DNA of 64,000 nucleotides from Microbacterium paraoxydans (GTDB lineage Bacteria; Actinomycetota; Actinomycetes; Actinomycetales; Microbacteriaceae), in NCBI RefSeq assembly GCF_018224615.1, contig NZ_JAGTUK010000002.1:248001-312000 (forward strand), in the 5' to 3' direction. The notes under the pieces were generated by a model that had not been told where the DNA came from, did not search any database, and was given only the letters and a program-made list of their open reading frames with translations. Numbering within the stretch: the first letter of the stretch is position 1; each line of letters starts with the position of its first letter. Both the position numbers and the translations under genes were made by a program. Below are positions 35,670-44,093 of the stretch, one piece after another.

Positions 35670-36416
35670 TCAGATCAGCAGGTACAGCGCGCCGAGGATC
35701 GTCAGTGCGATCACGATGCGGTCGAACAGGCGCTGGTTCAGCCGGCGCGCCACTCGCAACCCCAGCAGGGCACCCAGCACGACCAGCGGCGCGAGCAGCG
35801 CGTCCGTCAGCAGCACGGGCCCGGTGAACAGTCCGATGCCGGCGAGGAACGGCACCTTGATCACGTTGATGATGGCGAAGAACCAGGCCGAGGTGCCGAG
35901 GAAGACCTGCACGGGCGTGCGCGTCGCCAGGAAGTACATCGACATGACCGGTCCGCCGGCGTTCGCGACCATGGTGGTGAAGCCGCCCAGGGTGCCGTAG
36001 GCCCCGGCGAGCACGAGGCCGCCGCGCGCGGTGACCGTCGTCTCGGCGCGCGACTGCCGCCACCGCCGCCACAGCGTGACCGCGATCATCAGCAGCAGGA
36101 TCACGCCGATCGCCCGCCGCACCACCTCGTCGCCCGTGAGCGCGAGGAACGCGAAGCCCAGCAGCAGCCCGGCGATCACGGCCGGCGCGAGGCGCAGCAG
36201 GGTGGGCCAGTGCGCGTGGCGGCGGTAGGCGAGGAGCGCGAACACGTCGCCCACCATGAGCAGCAGCAGCGTGGCCGCGGTCGAGGTGCGAGCGGGGAGC
36301 ACGGCGGCGAACAGGGCGATCGCGAGGATGCTGCCGCCCGGCAGCGCGGTCTTGGAGATGCCGATCACGACCGCCGCCAGGCCGAGCGCCGCCCAGGCCC
36401 AGGGGTCGAGCGGCAT
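35670..36416 (-). CDS. TSUP (TauE/SafE) family membrane transporter
   Basis: A 248-residue membrane protein with about eight helices in two similar halves, as in TauE/SafE sulfite or organosulfonate exporters: AVVIGISKTALPGGSILAI near the start and GTLGGFTTMVANAGGPVMSMYFL in the middle. Its ATG overlaps the TGA of the ankyrin lipoprotein gene by one base, so the two are coupled. Longer frames reaching into the ankyrin gene are rejected. The substrate is unknown. Confidence 0.88.
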   Translation of the reverse strand: MPLDPWAWAALGLAAVVIGISKTALPGGSILAIALFAAVLPARTSTAATLLLLMVGDVFALLAYRRHAHWPTLLRLAPAVIAGLLLGFAFLALTGDEVVRRAIGVILLLMIAVTLWRRWRQSRAETTVTARGGLVLAGAYGTLGGFTTMVANAGGPVMSMYFLATRTPVQVFLGTSAWFFAIINVIKVPFLAGIGLFTGPVLLTDALLAPLVVLGALLGLRVARRLNQRLFDRIVIALTILGALYLLI

Positions 36417-37138
36417 CACCGGCGCAGCTCGTCCGCGATCGCGCGGTAGCCGCGGGCGGTCGCGAGGTCGACCGGCAGCACGCCGTCGCCGTCGCGGATG
36501 CCGGGGTCGGCACCGCCGTCGAGCAGTGCGCGCACCACGGCGACGTAGCGCGCGGAGCCGTCGCCGAGCACGATCGCCTCGTGCAGCGCCGTCCACCCCA
36601 GGTTGTTCACGTGGTCGGGGTCGACCCCGGCGTCGAGCAGGATGCGCACAGTGTCGAGCAGCCCGCGCTCGGACGCCGGGATGAGGGCCGTTCCGCCGAA
36701 CCGGTTCGTGCTGGTGAGGTCGGCGCCGTTGTCGAGCGTCAGCCGCAGGATCTCGTCGTGACCGCGGGCCCCGGCGTACAGGTAGGCCGAGTCCTGGATG
36801 TCGTCCTTGGCGTTCACGTCGGCGCCCGCGGCGATCAGGGCCGTGGCGGCCTCGACGTGGTTCGCCTTGGTGGCCGCGACCAGGGCGGTCATGCCGCCGT
36901 CGCCCCTGGCCTCGATGTCGGCACCGGCGTCGAGGGCAGCCCGCACGGCGGCGGCGTCACCGCGGGCGGCAGCGTCGAGCAGGGCGCCGGTGGCGTCGAG
37001 CGGGGCGGGAGTGGCAGGGGTCATCGGGGCCTCCGTGGTCGGTGCGGTCGGGTGCGCGGCGGTGATGCCCGTGCACGCCGAGGTGAGCAGCGCGACCCCC
37101 GCGAGGCCGGCCGAGAGTGCGACCCGTCGCATCCGCAT
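36416..37138 (-). CDS. Ankyrin-repeat lipoprotein
   Basis: A 240-residue exported protein. A basic start and hydrophobic core end in the lipobox LLTSAC, so the mature protein begins at a lipidated Cys (about residue 22). A Thr/Pro linker follows, then about five ankyrin repeats (for example GALLDAAARGDAAAVRAALDAGADIEAR, split over helices, and GWTALHEAIVLGD). Ankyrin repeats bind other proteins; outside the membrane this could be a chaperone or a partner of the coupled TSUP transporter. A leaderless start is likely from the -10 TATACC 6 bases upstream. Confidence 0.85.
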   Translation of the reverse strand: MRMRRVALSAGLAGVALLTSACTGITAAHPTAPTTEAPMTPATPAPLDATGALLDAAARGDAAAVRAALDAGADIEARGDGGMTALVAATKANHVEAATALIAAGADVNAKDDIQDSAYLYAGARGHDEILRLTLDNGADLTSTNRFGGTALIPASERGLLDTVRILLDAGVDPDHVNNLGWTALHEAIVLGDGSARYVAVVRALLDGGADPGIRDGDGVLPVDLATARGYRAIADELRR

Positions 37139-37143
37139 ACCTC

Positions 37144-37153
37144 TGGTATACCA
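37144..37153. promoter_or_regulatory. TGGTATACCA palindrome over the ankyrin-gene promoter
   Basis: A perfect 10-bp palindrome that includes the -10 TATACC (37150-37145, minus strand) of the ankyrin/TSUP unit. The sequence resembles operators of FadR-subfamily GntR regulators (TGGT-N2-ACCA). Confidence 0.45.
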
Positions 37154-37176
37154 AAGCCGCGGACGGGTGCGGTCGA

Positions 37177-37815
37177 TCAGCCCCGGACGGCGGAGAGCGC
37201 CGCGGCGAAACGGGCGGCGCGCTGCTCGAGGTCGGCCCAGTCGGACGCGGCGATCGACGCGCCGTTCGCGAGGTCTCCGCCCGCGCCGACGGCGACCGCG
37301 CCCGCGGCGTACCAGTCGGCGAGATTGTCGGGCTTGACGCCGCCGGTCGGCATGAGCGGTGCGTCGGGGAACGGGCCGCGGAGGGCGCCGAGGTACGCGG
37401 GGCCGCCGAGCGTGGCCGGGAAGATCTTCACCACGTCGACGCCGAGGTCGAGCGCACCCATGACCTCGGTGGGCGTGAGGGCGCCGGTCATCACGACGCG
37501 ACCGGTGTCGAGCATCGCGCGGGTGAGGTCGGGGAGGGTGCCGGGGCTCACCAGGAACTCGGCTCCGGCGTCGGCCGCCTGCGCCGCCTGCTCCGGGGTC
37601 GTGACGGTGCCGGCGCCGACGTAGGCCGCATCACCGTGGCGCGCGATGAGCTCGCGGATCACGGCGGGGGCGTCCGGCGTGGAGTACGTGACCTCGATGC
37701 CGGTCACACCGCCGCGGATGATCGCCTCCGATGCCTCCAGCGCGAGCTCGGGGGAGGGGGCGCGCAGAACGGCGAGGACACCGGTGGCGCGGGCGCGGGC
37801 GAGACGGTCGGACAT
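37177..37815 (-). CDS. KDPG/KHG-type 2-keto-3-deoxy-6-phosphogluconate aldolase
   Basis: A 212-residue class I aldolase. Key segments are GIEVTYSTPDAPAV (catalytic Glu), YVGAGTVTTPEQA, EFLVSPGT and the Schiff-base lysine in VVKIFPATLGGP; MPTGGVKPDNLADW binds phosphate. It splits a 2-keto-3-deoxy-phospho-sugar acid into pyruvate and a triose phosphate. The ATG has AAGGAG 5 bases upstream. It lies downstream of the GntR regulator across a strong dyad, so it is probably in that regulon. The exact sugar acid is not shown by the sequence. Confidence 0.9.
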   Translation of the reverse strand: MSDRLARARATGVLAVLRAPSPELALEASEAIIRGGVTGIEVTYSTPDAPAVIRELIARHGDAAYVGAGTVTTPEQAAQAADAGAEFLVSPGTLPDLTRAMLDTGRVVMTGALTPTEVMGALDLGVDVVKIFPATLGGPAYLGALRGPFPDAPLMPTGGVKPDNLADWYAAGAVAVGAGGDLANGASIAASDWADLEQRAARFAAALSAVRG

Positions 37816-37856
37816 GGCGCTCCTTGATCGAGGGGATGCGTCCATTCTTCCGCACC

Positions 37857-37878
37857 GCAACTTGTCATTACAAGTTGC
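37857..37878. promoter_or_regulatory. GntR-type operator between aldolase and regulator genes
   Basis: GCAACTTGT-CATT-ACAAGTTGC, a perfect 9-bp inverted repeat. Its centre TGTCATTACA fits the IolR consensus KGWCHTRACA of C. glutamicum (as I remember it) at 9 of 10 positions. It lies just past the regulator stop, ahead of the aldolase. Confidence 0.65.
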
Positions 37879-37879
37879 G

Positions 37880-38641
37880 CTACTTCGCGACGAGCGTGGT
37901 CTCGAAGCTGTACAGGTCCGGCCGGTAGCAGTGGTGTCCGAACTCGATCGCGGCGCCCGACTGGTCGAACGAGATGCGCTCCATCGTGAGCACGGGGCCG
38001 CCGGCCTCGATCTCCAGCAGCTCGGGTTCGTCGTCCTCCGCGCGACGGGCGCCGATCTTCTGTTTGGCAATGCGGATCGCGACCCCCCTGGCGCGCAGCA
38101 CCTGGTAGAGCCCCCGCGACTCGAGCTGCTCGGTGGAGATGTCGGCCAGGTCTCGCGGCAGATAGTTCTCCAGGACGGCCACGGCGACGCCGTCGGTGCT
38201 CCGCCGCCGCCGTAGATGCAGCACCTCCGTGCCCGGCTCGAGCCCGAGCGCGGCCGCGACGTCGTCGGTCGCGGGGATCACCTCATGCGTGAGCACCTGT
38301 GTGCCGGGCTCATGGTTCGCGCTCTGGAGGTCTTCGTACAGGCTGGTCAGCTCGACCTGCCGGGTGACCGAGCCCTGCACGACCTGGGTGCCGATGCCGC
38401 GGCGGCGGACGAGCAGGCCCTTGTCGACGAGTTCCTGGATGGCGCGGCGGATCGTGGGCCGGGAGAGGCCGAGCTGCTCGGCGATCGAGACCTCGTTCTC
38501 CAGCCGCGCTCCCGCGGGGATCGCGCCCGACTGGATCGCGCTCTGGAGCCGCGTGGACACCTGGAAGTAGAGCGGGACGGGGCCCGTGCGGTCGATATCC
38601 GCGAAGAGTTCGTGGGGCCACGGGGTGACGACATCGGCCAT
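37880..38641 (-). CDS. GntR family regulator (HutC/UTRA type), IolR-like
   Basis: A 253-residue repressor. An N-terminal winged helix (about 20-88; VPLYFQVSTRLQSAIQSGAI, LSRPTIRRAIQELVDKGLLVRR) precedes a UTRA effector domain (about 105-250; EVLHLRRRRSTDGVAVAVLENYLP, GPVLTMERISFDQSG). UTRA domains sense sugar-like ligands. A dyad covers its own -10, and similar boxes recur at the aldolase, MgtC-like, iolE-like and iolC promoters, so it is the best candidate regulator of the inositol region. In C. glutamicum the inositol repressor IolR is also a GntR protein. Confidence 0.9.
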   Translation of the reverse strand: MADVVTPWPHELFADIDRTGPVPLYFQVSTRLQSAIQSGAIPAGARLENEVSIAEQLGLSRPTIRRAIQELVDKGLLVRRRGIGTQVVQGSVTRQVELTSLYEDLQSANHEPGTQVLTHEVIPATDDVAAALGLEPGTEVLHLRRRRSTDGVAVAVLENYLPRDLADISTEQLESRGLYQVLRARGVAIRIAKQKIGARRAEDDEPELLEIEAGGPVLTMERISFDQSGAAIEFGHHCYRPDLYSFETTLVAK

Positions 38642-38672
38642 GGATGCCTCCGCTCTGTGTCAGGGGAGTCAC

Positions 38673-38686
38673 ATTGTAGCGACAAT
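38673..38686. promoter_or_regulatory. Auto-operator of the GntR gene over a TACAAT -10
   Basis: ATTGT-AGCG-ACAAT is a perfect 5-bp dyad with the same TGT-N4-ACA core as the neighbouring operator. On the minus strand it contains TACAAT (38678-38673), a consensus -10, 31 bases before the regulator ATG. Confidence 0.55.
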
Positions 38687-38786
38687 CATACGATCCACTC
38701 CAGACGGGGCTCACCCGCAGTATTCCGCGGGCGGGGCGGGGTCGTGGTGAGAGGTCGCGGCGGCGGGGCCCGTCGGATGCTTAAAG

Positions 38787-38807
38787 TGCTATTGTGCTGA
38801 CATGACG
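38787..38807 (+). promoter_or_regulatory. Extended -10 promoter with IolR-like box, MgtC-like gene
   Basis: TGC-TATTGT (-10 at 38790-38795) is followed by TGACATGACG (38798-38807), which matches KGWCHTRACA at 9 of 10 positions. Box placement at the start site fits repression. Confidence 0.5.
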
Positions 38808-38815
38808 GGAGCAGC

Positions 38816-39517
38816 GTGAGCTTCGGGTGGGATCCCCACCTGCTCGTCGAGCTCGGGCTCCTCGGGCTGGCGTTCGTGCTGTCGCTGGCCGTGGGCGTCG
38901 AGCGCTCCCGGAAACAGAAGAACGCAGGGCTCCGGACGCACGTGCTCGTGGGTCTCGGCTCGGCGATCTTCACGCTCATCTCGGCCTACGGGTTCGAGGG
39001 TGTGCTGGGTCCGGAGGTGGCCGTCGATCCCTCCCGCATCGCCGCTCAGGTCGTGTCGGGCATCGGGTTCCTCGGCGCAGGAGTGATCTTCGTGCGCAAC
39101 AACGCCGTGTCCGGTCTCACCTCGGCCGCGACCATCTGGGTGGTGGCGGCGATCGGCATGGCCTGCGGCGCGAACATGCCGCTGCTCGCGATCGCCGGAA
39201 CCGCACTGCACCTGCTCACGGTGGGGCCGCTGTCGCGACTGCGCGACCGCGTGCGCCCCGAGCCGGAGCGCCTGCGCGTGACCCTGCAGTACGAAGCCGA
39301 ACGGGGCGCGCTGCGCGAGGTTCTCGCGGCGGCCGAGCGCCGGGGGTTGCCTGCCACGCTGCTGGGCGCCGCGCGGATCCACGGCGAGGCGGACATGCGC
39401 GCGACGCTCGAGTTCGCCGAGGCCGAGCCGGCGTCGCGCTCCGAGCTGATCGACGCCATCGCGCGCCTCGACGGGGTCCGCTCCGTTGTGGTGCAGGGCT
39501 TCTCCGAGGACGATTGA
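38816..39517 (+). CDS. MgtC/SapB family membrane protein
   Basis: A 233-residue protein with four or five N-terminal helices and a soluble C-terminal domain of about 90 residues. RKQKNAGLRTHVLVGLGSAIFTLIS and SGIGFLGAGVIFVRNNAVSGLTSAATIWV, read in parts, are the MgtC core motifs. MgtC proteins modulate ATP synthase or magnesium homeostasis and are not transporters themselves. GTG start with GGGAGC upstream. An IolR-like box in its promoter hints at control with inositol genes. Confidence 0.88.
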   Translation: MSFGWDPHLLVELGLLGLAFVLSLAVGVERSRKQKNAGLRTHVLVGLGSAIFTLISAYGFEGVLGPEVAVDPSRIAAQVVSGIGFLGAGVIFVRNNAVSGLTSAATIWVVAAIGMACGANMPLLAIAGTALHLLTVGPLSRLRDRVRPEPERLRVTLQYEAERGALREVLAAAERRGLPATLLGAARIHGEADMRATLEFAEAEPASRSELIDAIARLDGVRSVVVQGFSEDD

Positions 39518-39523
39518 TGCATA

Positions 39524-39542
39524 TGTCATGACCTGCTAACAT
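39524..39542 (+). promoter_or_regulatory. Promoter with IolR-like box ahead of the iolE-like gene
   Basis: TGTCATGACC (39524-39533) matches KGWCHTRACA at 9 of 10 positions and abuts an extended -10 TGC-TAACAT (-10 at 39537-39542). This should drive the long operon that starts with the iolE-like gene. Confidence 0.5.
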
Positions 39543-39589
39543 TCGAAACGGACCTGGGTCCGAACCGTTCAATGGAGAAAGGAAAACGC

Positions 39590-40498
39590 GTGATCCGCAT
39601 CGCGAACGCGCCGGTGAGCTACGGAGTCTTCGAACTCGCTCGACCGGACCTCGTGGCCCTCCCCGACGGGGAGCAGCTCGCCCGCTGGATCAGCGACGCC
39701 GGATACCAGGGCATCGACCTCGGACCCCTCGGACTCCTCGGCCTCGATGCCGAGCTCGACGACCGCCTCACCCGCCACGGCCTCGACCTCGCGGGCGGCT
39801 GGGTCGACCTGCCGCTCACTGCCGACGACGACGAGTTCGCCGCCGCGATCACCGCCCTCGACCGGACCCTCGACGTGTTCGTCACGGCGGCCGAGCGCGG
39901 ACAGGTCCTCGCGCCGCTGCCCACGCTCGCCGACGCCGGCAGCCCCGCGCGCAAGGCGCACCCCGGCGGAGCCCCCGAGCTCACGCTGCGCGGCGCCGCG
40001 TGGGAGCGCTTCGCCGAGCGGGTCAACGTCGCCGCTGCCCGCGTGCGCGACCGCGGCCTCGAGCCCACGTTCCACCACCACGCCTGCACCCACGTCGAGA
40101 CGCCGGAGGAGATCGACGCGCTCCTGGCCTCGACCGACGTCGACCTCACGTTCGACTCCGGTCACCTGCTGATCGGCGGCGGCGATCCGCTGCCCGACTT
40201 CCGGCGGTGGCGCGACCGCATCAACCACCTGCACCTGAAAGACGCCCGCACGGCCCTGCTCCGCGATGCGCTTGCGGCCGACGACCCCATGCGATCGGTG
40301 TGGGAGAAGCGCGTGTTCGTCCCGCTCGGCCAGGGCGACCTCGAGGTCGACGCGCTGCTCGACGAGATCGTCGCGAGCGACTACAGCGGCTGGCTGATCG
40401 TGGAGCAGGACGTGGTGCCGCGCTCGGCCGCCGACGTCGAGCGTGCCGTGACCGACCAGGCCGCCAACCGCGAGGCCCTGCGGCGGTGGTTCGCATGA
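39590..40498 (+). CDS. iolE: Inosose dehydratase-like TIM-barrel protein (IolE/MocC type)
   Basis: A 302-residue xylose-isomerase-like barrel. IRIANAPVSYGVFE at the start, DAGYQGIDLGPLGLL, PTFHHHACTHVETPEEIDALL, LTFDSGHLLIGGGDP, NHLHLKDAR and the terminal LIVEQDVVP carry the metal-binding Glu/Asp/His residues of IolE/MocC proteins. It would dehydrate 2-keto-myo-inositol. The GTG at 39590 has AAAGGA 6 bases upstream; an ATG 18 bases earlier is less well placed. The stop overlaps the next gene as ATGA. Isomerase/epimerase activity on another sugar is possible. Confidence 0.8.
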   Translation: MIRIANAPVSYGVFELARPDLVALPDGEQLARWISDAGYQGIDLGPLGLLGLDAELDDRLTRHGLDLAGGWVDLPLTADDDEFAAAITALDRTLDVFVTAAERGQVLAPLPTLADAGSPARKAHPGGAPELTLRGAAWERFAERVNVAAARVRDRGLEPTFHHHACTHVETPEEIDALLASTDVDLTFDSGHLLIGGGDPLPDFRRWRDRINHLHLKDARTALLRDALAADDPMRSVWEKRVFVPLGQGDLEVDALLDEIVASDYSGWLIVEQDVVPRSAADVERAVTDQAANREALRRWFA

Positions 40499-41664
40499 GC
40501 GCCGCCGTGACCAGGGTCGCCGTGATCGGCCTCGGAGCCATCAGCCAGAGCGTGCACCTCCCGCTGCTGCGCCGCAATGCCGAGGACTTCGCGATCGCCG
40601 CGCTCGTCGACCTGTCCGCCGCGCGCACGGCCGACATGGGCGCCCGCTACGGGGTGCCCGCCGCGCAGCAGTTCACCTCGGTCGATCAGCTCGTCGCCGC
40701 CACCGCCGCCGGGGAGCTCGAGGTGGACGCCGCGATCCTCGCCACCACGGGCTCGCACGCGGGTGACACCCTGCGGCTCGTCCGGGCCGGGATCCGCGTG
40801 CTCGCCGAGAAGCCGCTCGCCTACTCGCTCGCCGAACTCGACGAGCTCACCGCCCACGGACGCGAGGCCGGCATCGACCTGCGCGACTGGGTGCGCGTCG
40901 GCTACATGAAGGAGTACGACACCGCGTCGCTGCGCGCCAAGGAACTGCTCGCCGACGTGACCCTGCGCGCGATCGACGTGCAGGTCATGCATCCTCTCGA
41001 CGGCTCCCAGCTCGCGTACGCGCGCCTCGCCGCCCCCACCGGCGACGTGCCCCGCGAGACCATCGAGCCCCTGCTCGCCGCGACCTCCGCGATCGTCGAC
41101 GGCGCCGTGGGGGCCGACCTCCCCGGCGACCTCCGCACGCTGTACACCAACGTCGTGCTCGGGTCGATCGTGCACGACGTCGGGCTGCTGCGCTCGCTCG
41201 TCGGCGGACTCGGCGAGGTGGCGTTCGCCCAGCACTGGGGCCCGAAGATGCCGGGCTCCGTGCACGTCCGCGGCACGCTCGCCCGCGACGAGACCCCGTG
41301 GACCGTCGACTGGCACTACATCGACGGCTACCCCGACTACCAGGAGACCGTCACCTTCCACCACGAGACCGGATCCATCGAGCTGGTCTTCGGCGTGCCG
41401 TACGTGACCAACCTCCCCACCATCCTCCGCGTGACCGAGAGTCACCCGGAGCTCGGCATCCGCGTGAGCGAATCGCGGTGGATGCAACAGGAAGCATTCG
41501 AGAACGAGCTGTACGCGCTCGCGGCCCTCGTCCGCGGCGAACGCCCAGACGGGGCGAGCGTCGAGGAGTCGGTCGCCGACGTGCGCGTCGGGCAGCGGAT
41601 CATCCGCGCGCTCGCGCTCTCGAAGGGCCACGCGCTCGACCAGGGCGCCGAAGCCGCGCAGTAG
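40495..41664 (+). CDS. Gfo/Idh/MocA family oxidoreductase
   Basis: A 389-residue NAD(P)-dependent dehydrogenase. The Rossmann motif VAVIGLGAISQSVHLPLL is at about 7-24, and the AEKPLAYSLAEL region carries the conserved Lys. The substrate domain (GYMKEYDTASLRAKELL, TLYTNVVLGSIVHDVGLL with the His/Asp pair) is longer than in typical IolG, and the motif AEKPL-YS... differs from standard inositol dehydrogenases. By context it may supply the inositol 2-dehydrogenase step or oxidise a mannosyl or stereoisomeric inositol. ATGA overlap with the preceding gene. Confidence 0.85.
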   Translation: MSAAVTRVAVIGLGAISQSVHLPLLRRNAEDFAIAALVDLSAARTADMGARYGVPAAQQFTSVDQLVAATAAGELEVDAAILATTGSHAGDTLRLVRAGIRVLAEKPLAYSLAELDELTAHGREAGIDLRDWVRVGYMKEYDTASLRAKELLADVTLRAIDVQVMHPLDGSQLAYARLAAPTGDVPRETIEPLLAATSAIVDGAVGADLPGDLRTLYTNVVLGSIVHDVGLLRSLVGGLGEVAFAQHWGPKMPGSVHVRGTLARDETPWTVDWHYIDGYPDYQETVTFHHETGSIELVFGVPYVTNLPTILRVTESHPELGIRVSESRWMQQEAFENELYALAALVRGERPDGASVEESVADVRVGQRIIRALALSKGHALDQGAEAAQ

Positions 41665-41684
41665 CCATCCCGCAACACCCGAAT

Positions 41685-41702
41685 CCGAGCGCCACCGCTC
41701 GG
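41685..41702 (+). promoter_or_regulatory. Intercistronic stem-loop before the binding-protein gene
   Basis: CCGAGCG-CCAC-CGCTCGG is a perfect 7-bp stem with a 4-base loop, 25 bp before the binding-protein ATG. Such hairpins can protect the 5' end of an mRNA segment and raise binding-protein levels relative to upstream genes. Confidence 0.4.
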
Positions 41703-41727
41703 CGATCAACGACAAGAAAGGTCGGAA

Positions 41728-43137
41728 ATGGTCACGCAAGGAAAGCGCCGCCTGCTCGCGGCGTTCGCCCTCACCACCGTCGGTGCGGTCGTGCTGGCCG
41801 GCTGCTCCGGAGGATCGGAGCCCGAGGCCGAGGAGTCGACGGGCCCCGTCACCCTGACCCTCACCACCAACTCCATCACCGGAGGGAAAAACGCCGCCGA
41901 GGCCGACTGGATCGCGGACTGGGTCGTCCCCGAGTTCGAGAAGGCCATGGAAGAGGAGGGCAAGGACGTCACCGTCGAGTTCCAGCCCCAGGGCGTCGAC
42001 GACGAGGACTACAAGACCAAGATCGCGCTCGACCTGCAGTCCGGCAAGGGTGCCGACATCATCGGCATGGACGGCATCTGGGTCGGCGAGTTCGCGGAGG
42101 CCGGCTACATCAAGCCGCTCGCCGAAGTGGGCGGCGACGCCGTGGACGACTGGGACGGCTGGGGCCAGATCCCCGACGCCGTGCAGAGCGCGCTGTCGTT
42201 CGACGGCGACCGCTACGGCGTGCCCCAGGGCGCGGACGGCCGGGTGCTCTACTACAACAAGGACCTGTTCGCGCAGGCCGGACTCGACGAGAACTGGGCG
42301 CCGGAGAGCTGGGACGACATCCTCGACGCGGCGAAGGACCTCAAGAAGCTCGACGGCGTGACGCCCATCCAGCTCAACGCGGGCACCGCGATGGGTGAGG
42401 CCACGACCATGCAGGGTCTGCTGCCGATGCTGGTCGGCACGGGCGAGCAGGTGTACGAGGACGGCAAGTGGATCGGCGCCACCGACGGCATGCAGGAGGT
42501 GCTCGACCTCTACAAGACGATCTACGTCGACGAGGGCCTCGGCGACCCCGTGCTGCAGCAGGAGGCCTCCGGCCGCGACACGTCGTTCCAGCTGTTCGCC
42601 GAGGGGAAGATCGGCATCCTCCTGGAGGGCGACTACTTCTGGCGCTCCGTGATCAACCCGGCGGAGGGCGTGGGCACCGCGCCCATGGCCAACCGCGACG
42701 AGGTCGTCGGCTACGCCAAGATCCCCGCGGTCGAACCGGGCGAGGGCATCAAGGGGCAGGACTTCGTGTCGATGTCCGGCGGCACCGGCCGCGTGCTCAA
42801 CCCCAACTCGAAGCACGCCGAGCTGGCGTGGGAGTTGCTCGCGTTCATGAACTCGCCCGAGGCGTACGAGGCCCGTGCAGCCGGCACGCTGTCGATCTCG
42901 CCCCGCAACGACGTGAACGAGAAGCTGCTGTCGTCCGACCCGATGCTGACCTTCGTGAGCGAGGAAGTGCTGCCCATCACGGCCTACCGGCCCGGTCTCG
43001 CCGCGTACCCGCAGGTGTCGGTGCTGCTGCAGCAGGCCACGCTCGACGTCGCCACCGGAACCTCGGTCGACGATGCGCTGAAGACCTACGTCCGTGGTCT
43101 CGAAGGCGTCGTGGGACCGGACGCGATCTCCGAGTGA
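41728..43137 (+). CDS. Sugar ABC transporter substrate-binding lipoprotein
   Basis: A 469-residue extracellular binding protein. A signal peptide ends in the lipobox VLAGC (Cys about 29). The mature part resembles family-1 carbohydrate-binding proteins: DYKTKIALDLQSGKGADIIGMDG in parts, YGVPQGADGRVLYYNKDLFAQAG, and the helix-rich C-terminus with KHAELAWELLAFMNSPEAYEAR. It captures the sugar for the two permeases that follow. The length (469) is longer than usual by about 40 residues. Ligand unknown; by context an inositol compound. Confidence 0.9.
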   Translation: MVTQGKRRLLAAFALTTVGAVVLAGCSGGSEPEAEESTGPVTLTLTTNSITGGKNAAEADWIADWVVPEFEKAMEEEGKDVTVEFQPQGVDDEDYKTKIALDLQSGKGADIIGMDGIWVGEFAEAGYIKPLAEVGGDAVDDWDGWGQIPDAVQSALSFDGDRYGVPQGADGRVLYYNKDLFAQAGLDENWAPESWDDILDAAKDLKKLDGVTPIQLNAGTAMGEATTMQGLLPMLVGTGEQVYEDGKWIGATDGMQEVLDLYKTIYVDEGLGDPVLQQEASGRDTSFQLFAEGKIGILLEGDYFWRSVINPAEGVGTAPMANRDEVVGYAKIPAVEPGEGIKGQDFVSMSGGTGRVLNPNSKHAELAWELLAFMNSPEAYEARAAGTLSISPRNDVNEKLLSSDPMLTFVSEEVLPITAYRPGLAAYPQVSVLLQQATLDVATGTSVDDALKTYVRGLEGVVGPDAISE

Positions 43138-43139
43138 CC

Positions 43140-44093
43140 ATGACGAATGCAACGATGCCGGCGGGGAGCGTCCGCGCTCCCCGCCGGCGCCGCGCGGAGG
43201 ACGTGGCCGGTCTCGGACGCGCCAGGGCGACGCTGTTCGCGGCGCCCGGCCTGCTCCTGATCGGACTGTTCCTCCTCTTCCCCGCGATCTGGACCGTCTA
43301 CCTGGGGATGACGAACTACCGGCTCACCGGCTTCGCCGCGGCCAACCCGCAGTTCGTCGGCCTGGAGAACTTCTCCACCGCGCTGAACGACCCCCGGTTC
43401 TGGAACTCCCTCTGGCTCACGCTCGTGTTCGTGCTCGTCTCGGGCATCATCGGGCAGACCGTGCTCGGCTTCGCGCTCGCCTGGATGCTGCGCAACGTCC
43501 GGCCGGGCATCAAGACCGTCATCGAGACGCTCGTGCTGGCGGCATGGGTCATCCCCGCCTCGGTCGCCTCGTTCCTGTGGCTCGCGCTGCTCGACCGCCG
43601 CACCGGCACGCTCAACGCGCTGCTCGGGACCGAGGGTGCCGCGTGGCTGATCGAGCACCCGATGGAGTGCATCATCATCTTCAACATCTGGGTCGGGACC
43701 GCGTTCTCGATGCAGCTGTTCTCCTCCGCCATCAGCGCCGTGCCGCCGTCGCAGCTGGAGAGCGCCCGCATGGTCGGCGCCAACACGTGGCAGCAGTTGC
43801 GCGACGTGATCCTGCCCAACATCAAGGGGCACCTGCTCACCAACACGCTGCTGATCACGCTGTGGACGTTCAACACGTTCACGCCGTATCTGCTCACCGC
43901 CGGTGGCCCGAACGGGCAGACCGACATCCTCTCGGTGTACATCTACCAGACCGCGATCCCGGGCGGTCAGCTCGGCCTCGGCGCCGCGATCTCGCTCATC
44001 ATGCTCCTGATCAACCTCGTGATCGCGCTGATGTACACACGCGTCTCCCGCGGCGCGAGCCCGAAGAAGAAGAAGGAGAAGGTGCGCTCATGA
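43140..44093 (+). CDS. Sugar ABC transporter permease (MalF-like)
   Basis: A 317-residue membrane protein with six helices. The EAA loop LESARMVGANTWQQLRDVILPNI docks to the ATPase. A basic N-terminus (RAPRRRRAEDVAG) and a Lys-rich C-terminus flank the helices. A GTG at 43134 overlapping the binding-protein stop is an alternative start in the same frame. The stop overlaps the second permease gene. Confidence 0.92.
   Translation: MTNATMPAGSVRAPRRRRAEDVAGLGRARATLFAAPGLLLIGLFLLFPAIWTVYLGMTNYRLTGFAAANPQFVGLENFSTALNDPRFWNSLWLTLVFVLVSGIIGQTVLGFALAWMLRNVRPGIKTVIETLVLAAWVIPASVASFLWLALLDRRTGTLNALLGTEGAAWLIEHPMECIIIFNIWVGTAFSMQLFSSAISAVPPSQLESARMVGANTWQQLRDVILPNIKGHLLTNTLLITLWTFNTFTPYLLTAGGPNGQTDILSVYIYQTAIPGGQLGLGAAISLIMLLINLVIALMYTRVSRGASPKKKKEKVRS

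Noticed and set aside
40381..43152. A 923-codon minus-strand open frame
   Set aside because: Antisense to the Gfo/Idh and binding-protein genes, low-complexity product, no ribosome-binding site or family match.
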